A DNA stretch of 30,816 nucleotides from the IMG/VR virus record IMGVR_UViG_3300025630_000035, positions 1 through 30,816 of that record, one strand, 5' to 3'. This stretch comes from a virus. The notes under the pieces are model-generated. The model searched no databases, was not told the DNA's origin, and saw nothing but the letters and a program-made list of their open reading frames with translations. Below, piece after piece: positions 1 to 9,046 of this stretch; the first letter of the stretch is position 1; every line of letters begins with the position of its first letter. Position numbers and translations under genes: made by a program.

Positions 1-3000
1 TTCCTGAACACACCCACCTTGGGCTTGATCGCCAGCTTGGACATGAACGTCTTGGCGATCATCTTGGCCTTGCCCAGATTAACCGGGGACTCCACCTTGT
101 CGAGACCTGCCAGCTTCGGACGACCTGTATCGCCCGTGGGCGAGTCCTTGCGTACTACCCGCGTCTTGCCATCCACCGTCTTCGTATTGAAGAACTGGGG
201 TCCGCCCTTCACGTACTCGCTGTAGTGCACCCCGCCTATGGACTGCTTTTTCCGTAGTTTGTCTGCTTCGGCTTTGTTCTTCGCTTTAGCCAGCTGCTCC
301 CTCATGGCTGTGTGCGCCCTGTTGAGCTGGTTCAGCACGTCGCGGGTAACCCTAGCTGTGGTCCCGCTCGCGTTAACCGCGTCCATAGCGCTCTTTACAG
401 CGGTGAGGGCTTTCACCTCCGCAAAGTAGGCGTTGATGGCGTCCCGGGCAGAGAACCCTTCTGATGCCTGCGACAGCCTCTCGCGCTTCGCCAGTATTCT
501 GGCGGTCTCCACCTGCTCGGAGAACTCGACATCTACTGAACCGTCGTCGCGTACCGTCTCCCCCACGAACTCCTCTGCCAGCCTCTTGGCTTCCTTGGCA
601 GGTCCGGATGCGTCCTCAGGCAGTTTCTTGTCCGCTACGCGCACCACGTCGGACAGATAGAATATAGCTTCCTCATCGGACTCGGTGCTCCTAGCAGCGT
701 CGATCAGGTCGCGCATAGCTTCTACGGGATCGTCACCGACACCGTCGATGTCATCGTCATCGTCAACGTCAACGTCGGTGTCTGGCGCGTCCTCTATCGT
801 CGCGCGGCGTCCGGGGCCGGCCCTGACAATTACCGGCGCAGCGCCCGCACCTGAGCCCGTGGGCTCCAGCTTGTACTCCCCATTATCCTCGACCACGGTG
901 TAGTTTCCGGTGGCGCTGCTATCTGCGGCCTTGGCCGCGTGGTTCATGGCCTGCTGTATCTTGGCTTTGGCTTTGTCGATGAGGCCAGTGGCTTGGGTGA
1001 TGAGTTTCTCCAACCCGGGGGTTTCCTCGGTGCCCGTCAGATCCTTTTCCGCAATCCGCACATCCGTCTGCGATGCGATGTCCGCAGCCAGCGTCTCTAT
1101 ATCGTACACCTTGGTCTCGGCATCCGACAGTGCGTCTTCCGCCGCTGTCACGGCCTTGCTTGCATCGTTTTTGTGCGGACGAGAGCGCTTCCTGTCACTG
1201 GGGTCGTCCAGCTCAACAGCTGTTTCGGCCAGAACCTCGGCTCTGGTAGCTAGTTCGTAGGCTTCCTTGGTCTCGGCAATACGCTGGTTCAGTGGCACCG
1301 TTGCTTTGCGGGCCCGCTCTGCCATATCGGCTATAAGCCCCTTGGCCACCACTGCTGCAGCGGCATCGCGGTTAGCCGCAGCTGTGGTATCGCCTGATTG
1401 GACGCGACCCTTGAAGCCCTTCTCTTCCGCCGCCTGCTGCCGCTCGGTGCGCTCAAGCCGACTGTCTACCTGCTCGTTCGTGCGGGTAGCCGCATTGCGT
1501 GTCTTGGCCGGGGTGCCCAGCGCCTTGGTAACGCGTCTGTCATCCCCCTTGGTGAAACCACCCGCCGGGCGGTCGTCGCCCGCACCGGCACGGTTCTGGG
1601 CCTCGAGTGCGTTCACGCTAGTGTCTTCATCCGGGGCGGATTCCCGGGTTTCGGTTACATCTACCTCTGAAGTCGCATCTGCCTCACTGTCCGAGACTTC
1701 GCTAACCGCAGCTATAAAGTCCGCCACTAGGGCCATGCCTTCGGGTGTGGTTCCCCCCGCTGCCACGTAGGCTTTCTGTGCTTCCTCTAGGTTGTTCTGA
1801 GCACGCTCGTGCGTAGACTCCAGTTTCTTGAGCTTGTCCGGGTTTAGCCCCGTCGCATCATCGAGAGCCTTCTTGGCTGCCCTCTCCTCCTTGGTGGCCT
1901 CGTCCAGTTTCTCTTTGGCGTTTTTGAGCGCCTTCTGTTTATTGCTAGTGACGACCTTGTTGTCTTTGTCCGCCACAATCTTCCTGATCTCGGCGGTCTG
2001 TTTGGCGCCCTTGGCCGCCTTGTCGGGCTCCTCCTTCAGCGTATACTTGGTCACCAGAGGGGCGGCAGCGGGCTTCTCAGCAGGTTCTGCCTCGGACTCC
2101 GGTGTGGGCTTCTCAGCGGTCTTCTCAGCAGGTTCTGCCTCGGACTCCGGTGTGGGCTTCTCAGCGGTCTTCTCAGCGGACTTCTTCTTCTTCTGCTGGG
2201 CTCTCAGCTTGTTAGTAGCGGTCTTCTTGGCCTTCTCAGCAGCAGCCTTATCAGCAGCAGCCTTATCAGCAGCAGCCTTATCAGCAGCAGCCTTGGCCTC
2301 CCTGCGCAGATTAGCCGCTTGCACACTTACCCTTGTGCGTAGCTTCTTGTACAGCTCCGCATTCGCAGTCCCTTTCTGCACCGCTTCCTGCCACTGGGCC
2401 TTTGCTGGTGCAGTCAGGTCTTCAAACGGCCTAAGGTCGGTGCCCTGTAGTTTAGAGGGGTCCTTCCCGTCGATCACTTCCTGCCGTATATCTTCCCACA
2501 CATCCGGGGCATTGGCCTCCGCTGAGCGCCTCTTTATCTCGTCTCCAACCTTGGACTTTCTGACCCTTCCGCGCATGGTTTCGTACATATTGCCCAACAC
2601 CGTAGGCGATTCATTCGCGGCTACAGCGGCGTTCCACTCCATCTGGGCATTCTTGTTGAGGTCGCCATATTCGCGTACAACCCTGCCCTTCAGCAGGTCC
2701 TTTTGGGTATCGTCCCATGCAGCTTTGCCATCAAACGCACTACCTGCTTGTTTAGCACGCTGCTTCTCAGCTGCGTCAACCTCTGTCTGCCGCTGTGCCG
2801 ATGCCGCAGCCTCTGCTTGCTGAGCCTGCCTAGCAGCCTCCGCTGCCTGCTCAGCCGCTGCTTGCTGAGCCTGACTAGCACGCATAGCCTCTGAGAACGC
2901 ACTGCCCATGGTCGTAGGGGTGTCGAAGTCGAACGCCTGCTGTCCGAGAGCCTCAGCCTCGGCACGGCTAAGCTCCTCCGGCTGGGGGGCCACAGGGCGT

Positions 3001-4661
3001 TCCAGCAGCGGGAGACGTTCTCCGGTGATGCGGGCGCGAGTGGCCACATCCTGCCCGACCTCGGACGGTGTGAACGGCAGCTCACCCTGACCGGGGAACA
3101 AGTCAGCCTGACGCTGCTGCGGGGTGGTATCCGGGGGGATGACCGGCGGGATCGGGCCAGCAGGCCGCACACCAAGCTGCTGTGTCGTGGGGAACATCTC
3201 CGCCTGCGGAGCTTCTTCGGTGAACCCCGGTGTCGTCGGGCGTGGCGGAGTCGGGATGTTCGTTGACGGAGGCGCACCATTGGGAGTGCCCAGCAAGTTG
3301 ACCGGCTCGCCCGGGTCCATGGCTGCCTGTTCGTCGCGCGGCTTGATGGTGATGCCGCCTTCGAGCCCGTTTGCTTCCTTGTTGTCCCTGCGGATTTCCG
3401 CCAGCTTGCCAATGCCGCTGGCAGGGCCAGCCATACCAGCGCCAGCCAAGAAGCTGATGGCTACTTCTTCGCCATACTTGGCCATTACCAGTGGTGCGAG
3501 GATAGCCAGTTCGTAGTCGTTGAGCTGCTTGCGCAGCTCAGGGTCAAACACGACCTTGTCGGCAACCAGTGCCAGTGCTTCGGCGGTGCCTTCCGCCGTC
3601 GCACCGCCAGCGGTCGCCAGTCCGACTTTCTTGAGCCGCTTAGCCCCTGTCACCTTCTTCGCGGTCGACTTGGCGATGGCAGAGGTCAGACCTTTGCTAG
3701 CGGTCTGCCGGGTGGCGTCCGTGACCAGCCGCTTGAACATGGGGCTTACGGCCTTGACCACCACACCAGCGCCGACCGACTGTACAGCAGTCTTGAACAC
3801 AGACGTGTTGATGATGTCTGCCTGAACGTCGGGGTTATCCGTGTCCAGACCTCTGGTCTTGGCCTCCTCGAACGAAGAGTTGTACTCACTCGGGAAGATG
3901 GACAGCGCCAGACCAATAGCGCCACCGGCTACAGTGCCTATGGCCGTACCAACCGGCCCAGCGATAGTGCCGATGGCACCGCCCAGCTTGGCGAATGCCA
4001 GCGATGAGCCCACGGCGGTTACAAGTGACGGTGCGCTACCCTCGATGGCGTCTTGCACCTTGCCGCTGAACGACCTGTTGGCGTCGATGGCTGCAGAGCG
4101 CGCCTGCTCGTCTTCGGACAGGCCGATACTCTGTCCTGCTTCGATCAGGTCAGCGCCGGTCTCGGGAGCACCTTGGCTGTCGAGAAACTGCCCCGCACCT
4201 GTTACATAGCTGGACGCCAAATCCTGCGCGCCGGTAGCAATCTGATCCAGTGTTCCGCGCGGCTCTGCAATACTGCGGAGGTAATTGCTGTAGTCGGTCA
4301 GCGGCACCGGCATCCAGTCGGCGGCTGGCGTCTTGGGGGCATTGGGCTTGTTGATGAGCGCCTGACTGTCGAGCGCTGCCTTGTACTCATCGCGCCCGAA
4401 CTCCACGCCCCCCACGGAGAACTTGCCGAGGCTACGGCTGTAGAGCACTCCGCCGACGTTCTTTGCCGGCGTCTTCAGCCCTGCACCCCTGATCTGGTTG
4501 AGCGCGCGCTCTCCGATGAGGGCGGCGTCCGCAGTGTTAGGCGCTACGCCAGTGGCCCCCAGTGACGGGAGGTTGCTGCGCAGGCCCGGGCGGCCAGTGT
4601 ACAGGTCGTTGTCCATGGCGTTCCTCAGCGTTGTGCCGCTCTGGAGGGTGCGATCTACCAT
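1..4661 (-). CDS. Giant phage protein, N-terminal part (putative polyvalent / internal virion protein); runs off the left edge
   Basis: An open minus-strand frame starts with ATG at 4661, directly after the stop of the upstream gene (TAGATG), and stays open to base 3, giving at least 1553 codons; the C terminus lies outside the window. I translated it from the sequence. Residues about 222-257 are a Gly/Ala-rich hydrophobic stretch and 340-420 another Gly/Ala-rich helical region. Ala/Gln/Glu-rich coiled coil covers about 594-634. Lys/Ala linkers hold four copies of a 5-residue repeat (789-808) and two copies of a 16-residue repeat (831-862). A very acidic run lies near 1292-1309. The last residues (KPKVGVF) resemble segments I remember from giant polyvalent phage proteins that carry helicase, methylase, ADP-ribosyltransferase or peptidase domains further on, but no catalytic domain is visible here. 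Its place after the internal virion genes suggests an ejected protein. Coding is certain; function is inference. Confidence 0.85.
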   Translation of the reverse strand, partial: MVDRTLQSGTTLRNAMDNDLYTGRPGLRSNLPSLGATGVAPNTADAALIGERALNQIRGAGLKTPAKNVGGVLYSRSLGKFSVGGVEFGRDEYKAALDSQALINKPNAPKTPAADWMPVPLTDYSNYLRSIAEPRGTLDQIATGAQDLASSYVTGAGQFLDSQGAPETGADLIEAGQSIGLSEDEQARSAAIDANRSFSGKVQDAIEGSAPSLVTAVGSSLAFAKLGGAIGTIAGPVGTAIGTVAGGAIGLALSIFPSEYNSSFEEAKTRGLDTDNPDVQADIINTSVFKTAVQSVGAGVVVKAVSPMFKRLVTDATRQTASKGLTSAIAKSTAKKVTGAKRLKKVGLATAGGATAEGTAEALALVADKVVFDPELRKQLNDYELAILAPLVMAKYGEEVAISFLAGAGMAGPASGIGKLAEIRRDNKEANGLEGGITIKPRDEQAAMDPGEPVNLLGTPNGAPPSTNIPTPPRPTTPGFTEEAPQAEMFPTTQQLGVRPAGPIPPVIPPDTTPQQRQADLFPGQGELPFTPSEVGQDVATRARITGERLPLLERPVAPQPEELSRAEAEALGQQAFDFDTPTTMGSAFSEAMRASQAQQAAAEQAAEAARQAQQAEAAASAQRQTEVDAAEKQRAKQAGSAFDGKAAWDDTQKDLLKGRVVREYGDLNKNAQMEWNAAVAANESPTVLGNMYETMRGRVRKSKVGDEIKRRSAEANAPDVWEDIRQEVIDGKDPSKLQGTDLRPFEDLTAPAKAQWQEAVQKGTANAELYKKLRTRVSVQAANLRREAKAAADKAAADKAAADKAAAEKAKKTATNKLRAQQKKKKSAEKTAEKPTPESEAEPAEKTAEKPTPESEAEPAEKPAAAPLVTKYTLKEEPDKAAKGAKQTAEIRKIVADKDNKVVTSNKQKALKNAKEKLDEATKEERAAKKALDDATGLNPDKLKKLESTHERAQNNLEEAQKAYVAAGGTTPEGMALVADFIAAVSEVSDSEADATSEVDVTETRESAPDEDTSVNALEAQNRAGAGDDRPAGGFTKGDDRRVTKALGTPAKTRNAATRTNEQVDSRLERTERQQAAEEKGFKGRVQSGDTTAAANRDAAAAVVAKGLIADMAERARKATVPLNQRIAETKEAYELATRAEVLAETAVELDDPSDRKRSRPHKNDASKAVTAAEDALSDAETKVYDIETLAADIASQTDVRIAEKDLTGTEETPGLEKLITQATGLIDKAKAKIQQAMNHAAKAADSSATGNYTVVEDNGEYKLEPTGSGAGAAPVIVRAGPGRRATIEDAPDTDVDVDDDDDIDGVGDDPVEAMRDLIDAARSTESDEEAIFYLSDVVRVADKKLPEDASGPAKEAKRLAEEFVGETVRDDGSVDVEFSEQVETARILAKRERLSQASEGFSARDAINAYFAEVKALTAVKSAMDAVNASGTTARVTRDVLNQLNRAHTAMREQLAKAKNKAEADKLRKKQSIGGVHYSEYVKGGPQFFNTKTVDGKTRVVRKDSPTGDTGRPKLAGLDKVESPVNLGKAKMIAKTFMSKLAIKPKVGVFR
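2074..2169 (-). repeat. Two tandem 48-bp repeats inside the giant gene
   Basis: Two exact adjacent 48-bp copies (2074-2121 and 2122-2169) encode a 16-residue Ala-Glu-Lys-Pro-rich unit twice. The exact identity suggests a recent in-frame duplication in a flexible linker. Confidence 0.9.
2236..2295 (-). repeat. Four tandem 15-bp repeats inside the giant gene
   Basis: Four consecutive 15-bp units (plus-strand unit tcagcagcagcctta, the last with one change) encode AAADK/AAAEK-type peptides on the minus strand. They form an Ala/Lys helical linker and keep the reading frame. Confidence 0.9.
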
Positions 4662-6497
4662 CTACTCGTCGTCCGCCTCTTCGTCAGGGAACGGGGTGTA
4701 TCCCGCAGCGCTTCCGTCGAACGGGCGGAGCACCGCCTGTAGACTATCGTCGTCGCCCTCTTGCACGTCGGCCACGAACAACCTGCCCCCCACACGGACC
4801 ACCAGCTCGCCGTTTGGTGCGGTGCCCATGGGCTTGTGCCCCTGCTCGACCAGCGCTGCCCTGACCTCCGCCAGCCGCTCGGCTGCCGCTGCCTTGAGCG
4901 TGGCTTCTAGGGACACGATCTGCACCTCCCGAGCGTGTTCGGCGTTTTTCGCTACGATCTGCGCTTGCATCTGTGCGTAGGCCGTGTCGTAGGCAAGCCG
5001 CATCCGGGTGACCGCCTGCTCCATGGGGATGGCTTCTTCCGTGAGTACGCCGTCGCGGTACACGTCGATCGTGCCGTCGGAATATGGCTTCACCTCGACC
5101 ACCGCGTCCGGATCATTCTCCTGCAGGAACTGCTGGTACGGCCCGAAGTTCTGGTTGCTGTGCATCTCCGAAATCATGACCATGCCCTCTGCGAACATGA
5201 GGTCCGCGTCTATCCCACTCAGCACGTTGTAGGCTTTCATGGCCGAGCTCACGTCACCCACCGCCGCGTAGTACTCCGCCGCCGCCCGCGTTGCCCGGCG
5301 GGAAGCGATGGTCTTGTCGAGCACCGACTGCGCCAGACGTGGCTCGCCAACAAACGCCGCACTCAGGTCGCCCGGCTGCAAGCCAGTCTTCTTGGCAGTC
5401 TCAGCTACCTCTGTCTTCGAGTCCACGACTTCGAGGTCCCCGCCGAGCACCGTGGTTGCCGAGGTAATCTCGGACTCAGCCGAGGCCAAGGTGGCTGCGG
5501 TCGACACCCCCGACTTGGAGGTCTTGACCGGCTCAGGGCCACCAGCGGGCCTCGGCCAGTCCTTGGGCGGCACACCTTCTGCCTTCATGGCACCATAGAA
5601 ATTCTTGTACCCACCGTAGGCAGCCACGATCTCGTCGAGCTTGTCGTCGTACGCCTTGGAGGCAGCCGAGCCGGTGCCCTTTGCCTCTGCTGCAGACTTG
5701 AGCGAGCGCAGGGTCTTCAGGTCCTGCTGCGGACCCAGAGTCACCGGAGGCACAGCCGCCGACTGCGGCATGGCCTGCAGATCAGAGGGCGTAAGAGCGT
5801 ATGGATTAGCTGCGGCGGGCGCACCGACCTGTGTAGCTGCGGCGGGCGCACCGACCTGTGTAGCTGGCGCAGGCAAGTTGTCGTAGAAACCGCCCACGGC
5901 AGTAGTCAAAGGCGACCCCGCCCGCAGCGAGGGGGCAACCTGCACCCCGGGGGCATACATACCCGGAGTACCCGGGCCAGAAGCCGTCGGCGTATTGTGC
6001 ATGAGTGCTTCGCGCATGGTCACGGTGGAAGTCATACCGTCCACGCCCGGGCTACGCCCGACCGGGCGAGCCTCCGCAGCAGCCGCCGGAGAGGTAACCC
6101 CTACTTTGCCCGCACCGGGAGCGCCGCCGGGAGCTGCCGTGCCGCCTTTTGTCGATGGGGCGGTCACAGACGCGATCGGCCCGCCACCCTCCACAGTAAA
6201 CTTGATGTTCGGGTACTTACCAGACACGGGTTTACTAGGGTCGAGCGGCTGGTACGCCGCCTTGCCCTCAGCAGCATACTTTGCCGCCGCAGCCTTCTTC
6301 TCCGCTGCATCCCGCATGGCCTGCTCACCAATCTTGACCCTCAGTTTGGTGGCGTCCGTAGCCGCTTTCTGGGCCTTGCGATTGCCTTCCCGCGTCGTGG
6401 CGTCGATCAGGGCTCCGCCCACGCCCACGCCTGCACGGCGTCCCGGTCCGCCCAGAACCCGCGACCCACGGCTCATGTTGGTGACAGTGACAGCCAT
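4662..6497 (-). CDS. Putative internal virion / structural protein, 611 aa
   Basis: The gene lies between two internal-virion-type genes, ends flush with the start of the giant gene (TAGATG) and has an AAGGA ribosome site before its ATG. The N terminus is Gly/Arg-rich, followed by a short Ala/Lys helical region at about 35-80. The middle is rich in Pro, Ala, Gly and Thr and includes two copies of the 9-residue unit ATQVGAPAA. The C-terminal third is helical (residues about 350-560), ending in a compact segment (LVVRVGGRLFVADV) and an acidic tail. I recognise no enzyme motif. By position it resembles the DNA-ejection proteins of short-tailed phages, such as T7 gp14-gp16 or P22 gp7/gp16/gp20, but no specific similarity can be claimed. 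It could instead be a minor tail component. Confidence 0.8.
   Translation of the reverse strand: MAVTVTNMSRGSRVLGGPGRRAGVGVGGALIDATTREGNRKAQKAATDATKLRVKIGEQAMRDAAEKKAAAAKYAAEGKAAYQPLDPSKPVSGKYPNIKFTVEGGGPIASVTAPSTKGGTAAPGGAPGAGKVGVTSPAAAAEARPVGRSPGVDGMTSTVTMREALMHNTPTASGPGTPGMYAPGVQVAPSLRAGSPLTTAVGGFYDNLPAPATQVGAPAAATQVGAPAAANPYALTPSDLQAMPQSAAVPPVTLGPQQDLKTLRSLKSAAEAKGTGSAASKAYDDKLDEIVAAYGGYKNFYGAMKAEGVPPKDWPRPAGGPEPVKTSKSGVSTAATLASAESEITSATTVLGGDLEVVDSKTEVAETAKKTGLQPGDLSAAFVGEPRLAQSVLDKTIASRRATRAAAEYYAAVGDVSSAMKAYNVLSGIDADLMFAEGMVMISEMHSNQNFGPYQQFLQENDPDAVVEVKPYSDGTIDVYRDGVLTEEAIPMEQAVTRMRLAYDTAYAQMQAQIVAKNAEHAREVQIVSLEATLKAAAAERLAEVRAALVEQGHKPMGTAPNGELVVRVGGRLFVADVQEGDDDSLQAVLRPFDGSAAGYTPFPDEEADDE
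5808..5861 (-). repeat. Two tandem 27-bp repeats in the 611-aa protein gene
   Basis: Positions 5808-5834 and 5835-5861 are exact copies. On the minus strand they encode ATQVGAPAA twice, within a Pro/Ala-rich linker. Confidence 0.88.
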
Positions 6498-6508
6498 TGC
6501 AGTATCCT

Positions 6509-7555
6509 TTACGCGACCGACCCAAAGAGCTTGGGCGCTACACCAGCAGCGATGTTGACCAGATCTTCCCGCGTCTGCCGTTTGCGCTCCGCCAGCTGTT
6601 CTGACAGGGCGAGCTGCAGCCCGCCCGCCTTATCGGGAGCTGCCTTTGGCAGAGCGTTCAAGCCAGCCGCCTGAAGGTTGAGCTGCGTAGCCCTGCCGCG
6701 CCGCTCTTCGGCTGCCGCTGCGGTAGCCCCTGCCTGAGCACTGCCGATACCGGCACGTCTGCGGGCCGCACGAGCTTCGTCGTCTGTGACGCCACGAGTG
6801 TTATCTGCCAGCTGCCGCTCCGCTGCGATCTTGGTTTCGGCAAACGCCTGCTGTGGGTTGGGGGCCTGCTGCTTGGCTTGCTGCAGGAAGTCTCTCGCGC
6901 CCTGAAGCTGCTCTTCGAACAGAGCCTGATCTGTCGCCGCCAGCTGGTTCAGCTCTTGGCGGCGTTGCGCCACCAGTGACCGCTCTTGAGATGTCAGGCC
7001 GTCGTCCTGACCAGATGCCGCCAGCAACGTGATGCGCGCCAGCGTGCTGGGGTCGGTCAACGCGTTGATACCTGATTGTAGAATGCCGTCGGCACCCTGC
7101 TGCAGAGCAGAGCCCAGCCCAGCGCCAGCGCCTGCACCGACCGCTGCGCCGTTAGCCGCCACGGCGGCTGCACTGGGAGCCGCTACACTAGCGGATACCG
7201 GGGGCAGCCCTCCCGCGACTGCGGTGCCGCCTCCACCTGCTGCGCCTCCTGTTGACCCGGCAACGCTAGCAGGAGAACCGAACCCGGCGGCCCCAGCTCC
7301 AACTGCGCCGAACAGGGCACCTCTGCCCACGTTCCCGCCAGTCAGGGCAGCGTTGGCTGCGCCGAGTCCAGCTCCCACGAGCCCCGCGCCGACCACGCCT
7401 CCTACGGTTGCAGCAGTGGCGGCACTCAGGCCGGCCGATGCTGCAACACCGGCAACAGCGCTGCTGAGCCCTATAGAGGCCGCGATAGCGGGCGCTGCAA
7501 ATGGGATGGCTACAGAAGCGGCCACGCCCACGACAGTCAGTAGACCTTTGCTCAT
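6509..7555 (-). CDS. Putative DNA-ejection / internal virion protein with hydrophobic N terminus, 348 aa
   Basis: An AGGAGG site six bases before the ATG at 7555 fixes the start. Residues 1-110 are almost entirely Gly, Ala, Val, Ile and Leu with no charge clusters, a composition typical of small internal phage proteins that insert into the cell envelope during DNA ejection. Residues about 190-300 are polar, Gln/Ala/Arg-rich and likely coiled coil. The gene is sandwiched between the GNAT-like gene and the 611-aa gene, a position that matches the internal-protein block of short-tailed phages. No enzymatic motif is visible. The role in ejection is inferred from composition and neighbours only. 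Confidence 0.8.
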   Translation of the reverse strand: MSKGLLTVVGVAASVAIPFAAPAIAASIGLSSAVAGVAASAGLSAATAATVGGVVGAGLVGAGLGAANAALTGGNVGRGALFGAVGAGAAGFGSPASVAGSTGGAAGGGGTAVAGGLPPVSASVAAPSAAAVAANGAAVGAGAGAGLGSALQQGADGILQSGINALTDPSTLARITLLAASGQDDGLTSQERSLVAQRRQELNQLAATDQALFEEQLQGARDFLQQAKQQAPNPQQAFAETKIAAERQLADNTRGVTDDEARAARRRAGIGSAQAGATAAAAEERRGRATQLNLQAAGLNALPKAAPDKAGGLQLALSEQLAERKRQTREDLVNIAAGVAPKLFGSVA

Positions 7556-7564
7556 ACGGACCTC

Positions 7565-8005
7565 CTAAAGAGCCATTCTTACATATGAGCACGAGTTGGT
7601 GAAGCCGAATCTGCTCATGTAGATTTTCGCCAGTCGGTGCGGTGCATACGCACTGACGTGTGTGCACCCGTTGGCCTTCAACCAGTCTAGTACGAACTGC
7701 CAGTATGCAGCCTTGAACCGCATTAGGTGCTCACCAGCCATGGTTATGATTTCCGCACCTTTGTGCCCGTTGGCCTCGGTGAATTGCAGGGCTATTACGC
7801 ACCCGGGTTCGTCGTCCACAGTCCCGACGAATATAGCACACATACCGGCCACGGCCAGCGCGTACACATCTCCGGGGCATATGTCGTTATAGCCTAGATC
7901 ATTGCCTTCACAGGCTGATTGGACCATAGGCTCTAGCTTGGGCCACAGCTCCATAACCTGCTCGGGTTCGAGCATATCAAGTCTTAGCGTTGCCACCTTT
8001 GCCAT
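7565..8005 (-). CDS. GNAT-like protein (T7 gp13-like position)
   Basis: This 146-aa product has the outline of a GNAT fold. A central strand pair sits around residues 55-75 (AIFVGTVDDEPGCVIALQF). A helix covers the segment around HLMRFKAAYWQFVLDWLKANG, and the C terminus is GCTHVSAYAPHRLAKIYMSRFG followed by a last strand. The acetyl-CoA pyrophosphate loop (Q/RxxGxG/A) is not obvious, so catalytic activity is doubtful. In T7 a GNAT-like protein of similar length (gp13, 138 aa) is needed for virion assembly and lies between the nozzle and internal core genes. The same order here suggests an assembly role. The start overlaps the upstream gene by 29 bases, so the two are probably translationally coupled. 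Confidence 0.7.
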   Translation of the reverse strand: MAKVATLRLDMLEPEQVMELWPKLEPMVQSACEGNDLGYNDICPGDVYALAVAGMCAIFVGTVDDEPGCVIALQFTEANGHKGAEIITMAGEHLMRFKAAYWQFVLDWLKANGCTHVSAYAPHRLAKIYMSRFGFTNSCSYVRMAL

Positions 8006-8684
8006 CGCCCTCGTAGTTGGCCAACATCTTGTCGAAGAACTCGCGCCCTTTCATCTCCACCACATGCTTGGGGATGACGTACTCGCCCTCGTGCGCAGTG
8101 ATGGGCACCGGCGCATCTGACGCGCCGCGTACGGTTCCACCGTCTTCCAACGACTGCTGGGGTTTCGCCCCCTGTTGCGCGGCACGGCCAGCGATGATGA
8201 TGGCGATCATGAGCCCTTGGTCGTACTCCTGCGGGGCGTCCTGCTCGGCTACCACGCCCTGCGCAATGGCGAACTGCCTGATCTGCGGGTAGGTGCCGGG
8301 GTTGCGCAGCACAGCCGTAGCAAGCTGTAGCAGCGTGTTGAGCTCCTGCATCGTAAGTTCGCCGGACGCCACAGCCTGATCCACAGCCATCTTGATCTGC
8401 TGGACCATCTGCGGGTTGTTGGCGATCATGTCTTGGATCTCGCGCTCCACGATCTCGGGAGACATGGGCTGCGGTGCCTGCCCCTGCTGGAGCCCGGGGC
8501 GCGCAGCGGGGTAGCCGCCGGGGCCTACCGCACCGCCAACCTCGTAGGAAGGGGGCCGCTGAGTACCCATGGTCGCGCCCATCGCCTGCCCCAGCCCAGA
8601 CCCCGGAGCCTGTACGGGCGGAGTGGGGGTTGCCCCCGCTTCCTGCAGGGCGCGGAAGAACCCCTGTCGTACGTTATTCTGCAT
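7977..8684 (-). CDS. Virion-associated protein with C-terminal EGEYVIP motif, 235 aa
   Basis: Residues 1-90 are Pro/Gly/Gln-rich and probably disordered. Residues 90-170 are helical (EIVEREIQDMIANNPQM onward). The C terminus carries DGGTVRG...PVPITAHEGEYVIP...GREFFDKML. Versions of this 'EGEYVIP, GxxFFDKL' motif recur at the C termini of many phage structural and tape-measure-type proteins; its function is unknown to me. The gene lies between the nozzle-associated 118-aa gene and the GNAT-like gene and overlaps the latter by 29 bases. It is probably a tail or internal virion component. Confidence 0.78.
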   Translation of the reverse strand: MQNNVRQGFFRALQEAGATPTPPVQAPGSGLGQAMGATMGTQRPPSYEVGGAVGPGGYPAARPGLQQGQAPQPMSPEIVEREIQDMIANNPQMVQQIKMAVDQAVASGELTMQELNTLLQLATAVLRNPGTYPQIRQFAIAQGVVAEQDAPQEYDQGLMIAIIIAGRAAQQGAKPQQSLEDGGTVRGASDAPVPITAHEGEYVIPKHVVEMKGREFFDKMLANYEGDGKGGNAKT

Positions 8685-8689
8685 GTTCC

Positions 8690-9046
8690 TTATCCTCTCA
8701 ACTGCACGATCAGGACTTCTAGGGTAGCGCGGATATTGGCCACGTCGTTGGCCAGTGATTGTATATCCTCAAGCGCTTTGACGTAGTCTTCCAGTACGGG
8801 AAGGTTCGTCCCGCTTATGGTGACACCCGAACCGCCGGCAGATAGACGAGTCATCCTCTGCGCTGGCGGGGTAGATACCGTCAGGCTGGCCCGCGTCAGG
8901 GCCGCGCTGGCCAGATCGGATTCCCCACGCTGCGCGGTCAGTAGCTCGACATTCTGCTTGATCGCATCAAGCATCTGCAGCTGCCACAGATCTACGCCCG
9001 TCTGCGGAGGCGTGGGGATAGCGGCATACTTTGTTGATAGAGCCAT
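8690..9046 (-). CDS. Small structural protein downstream of the nozzle, 118 aa
   Basis: The ATG at 9046 overlaps the stop of the nozzle gene by one base (TGATG). The product has a helical N-terminal half (VDLWQLQMLDAIKQNVELL), a middle segment rich in Thr and Ser with VTISGTNLPVLEDY, and a C-terminal helix (LANDVANIRATLEVLIVQL) with heptad-like spacing. I recognise no family. Tight coupling to the nozzle gene suggests a tail-tip or trimeric accessory protein; this is inference. Confidence 0.72.
   Translation of the reverse strand: MALSTKYAAIPTPPQTGVDLWQLQMLDAIKQNVELLTAQRGESDLASAALTRASLTVSTPPAQRMTRLSAGGSGVTISGTNLPVLEDYVKALEDIQSLANDVANIRATLEVLIVQLRG

Noticed and set aside
2236-2295. Short tandem repeats considered as a CRISPR-like array
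   Set aside because: The 15-bp units are adjacent, in frame, without spacers, and encode a protein linker.
1828-2823. Long plus-strand open frame rich in Ser and Ala
   Set aside because: It lies opposite the giant gene; its composition is the antisense of Ala/Lys/Glu-rich linkers, and it lacks a ribosome site and neighbours on that strand.
4935-6674. Plus-strand open frame of about 580 codons
   Set aside because: It lies opposite two well-supported minus-strand genes, is Arg/His-rich as expected of antisense GC-rich DNA, and crosses the gene boundary at 6497-6509.
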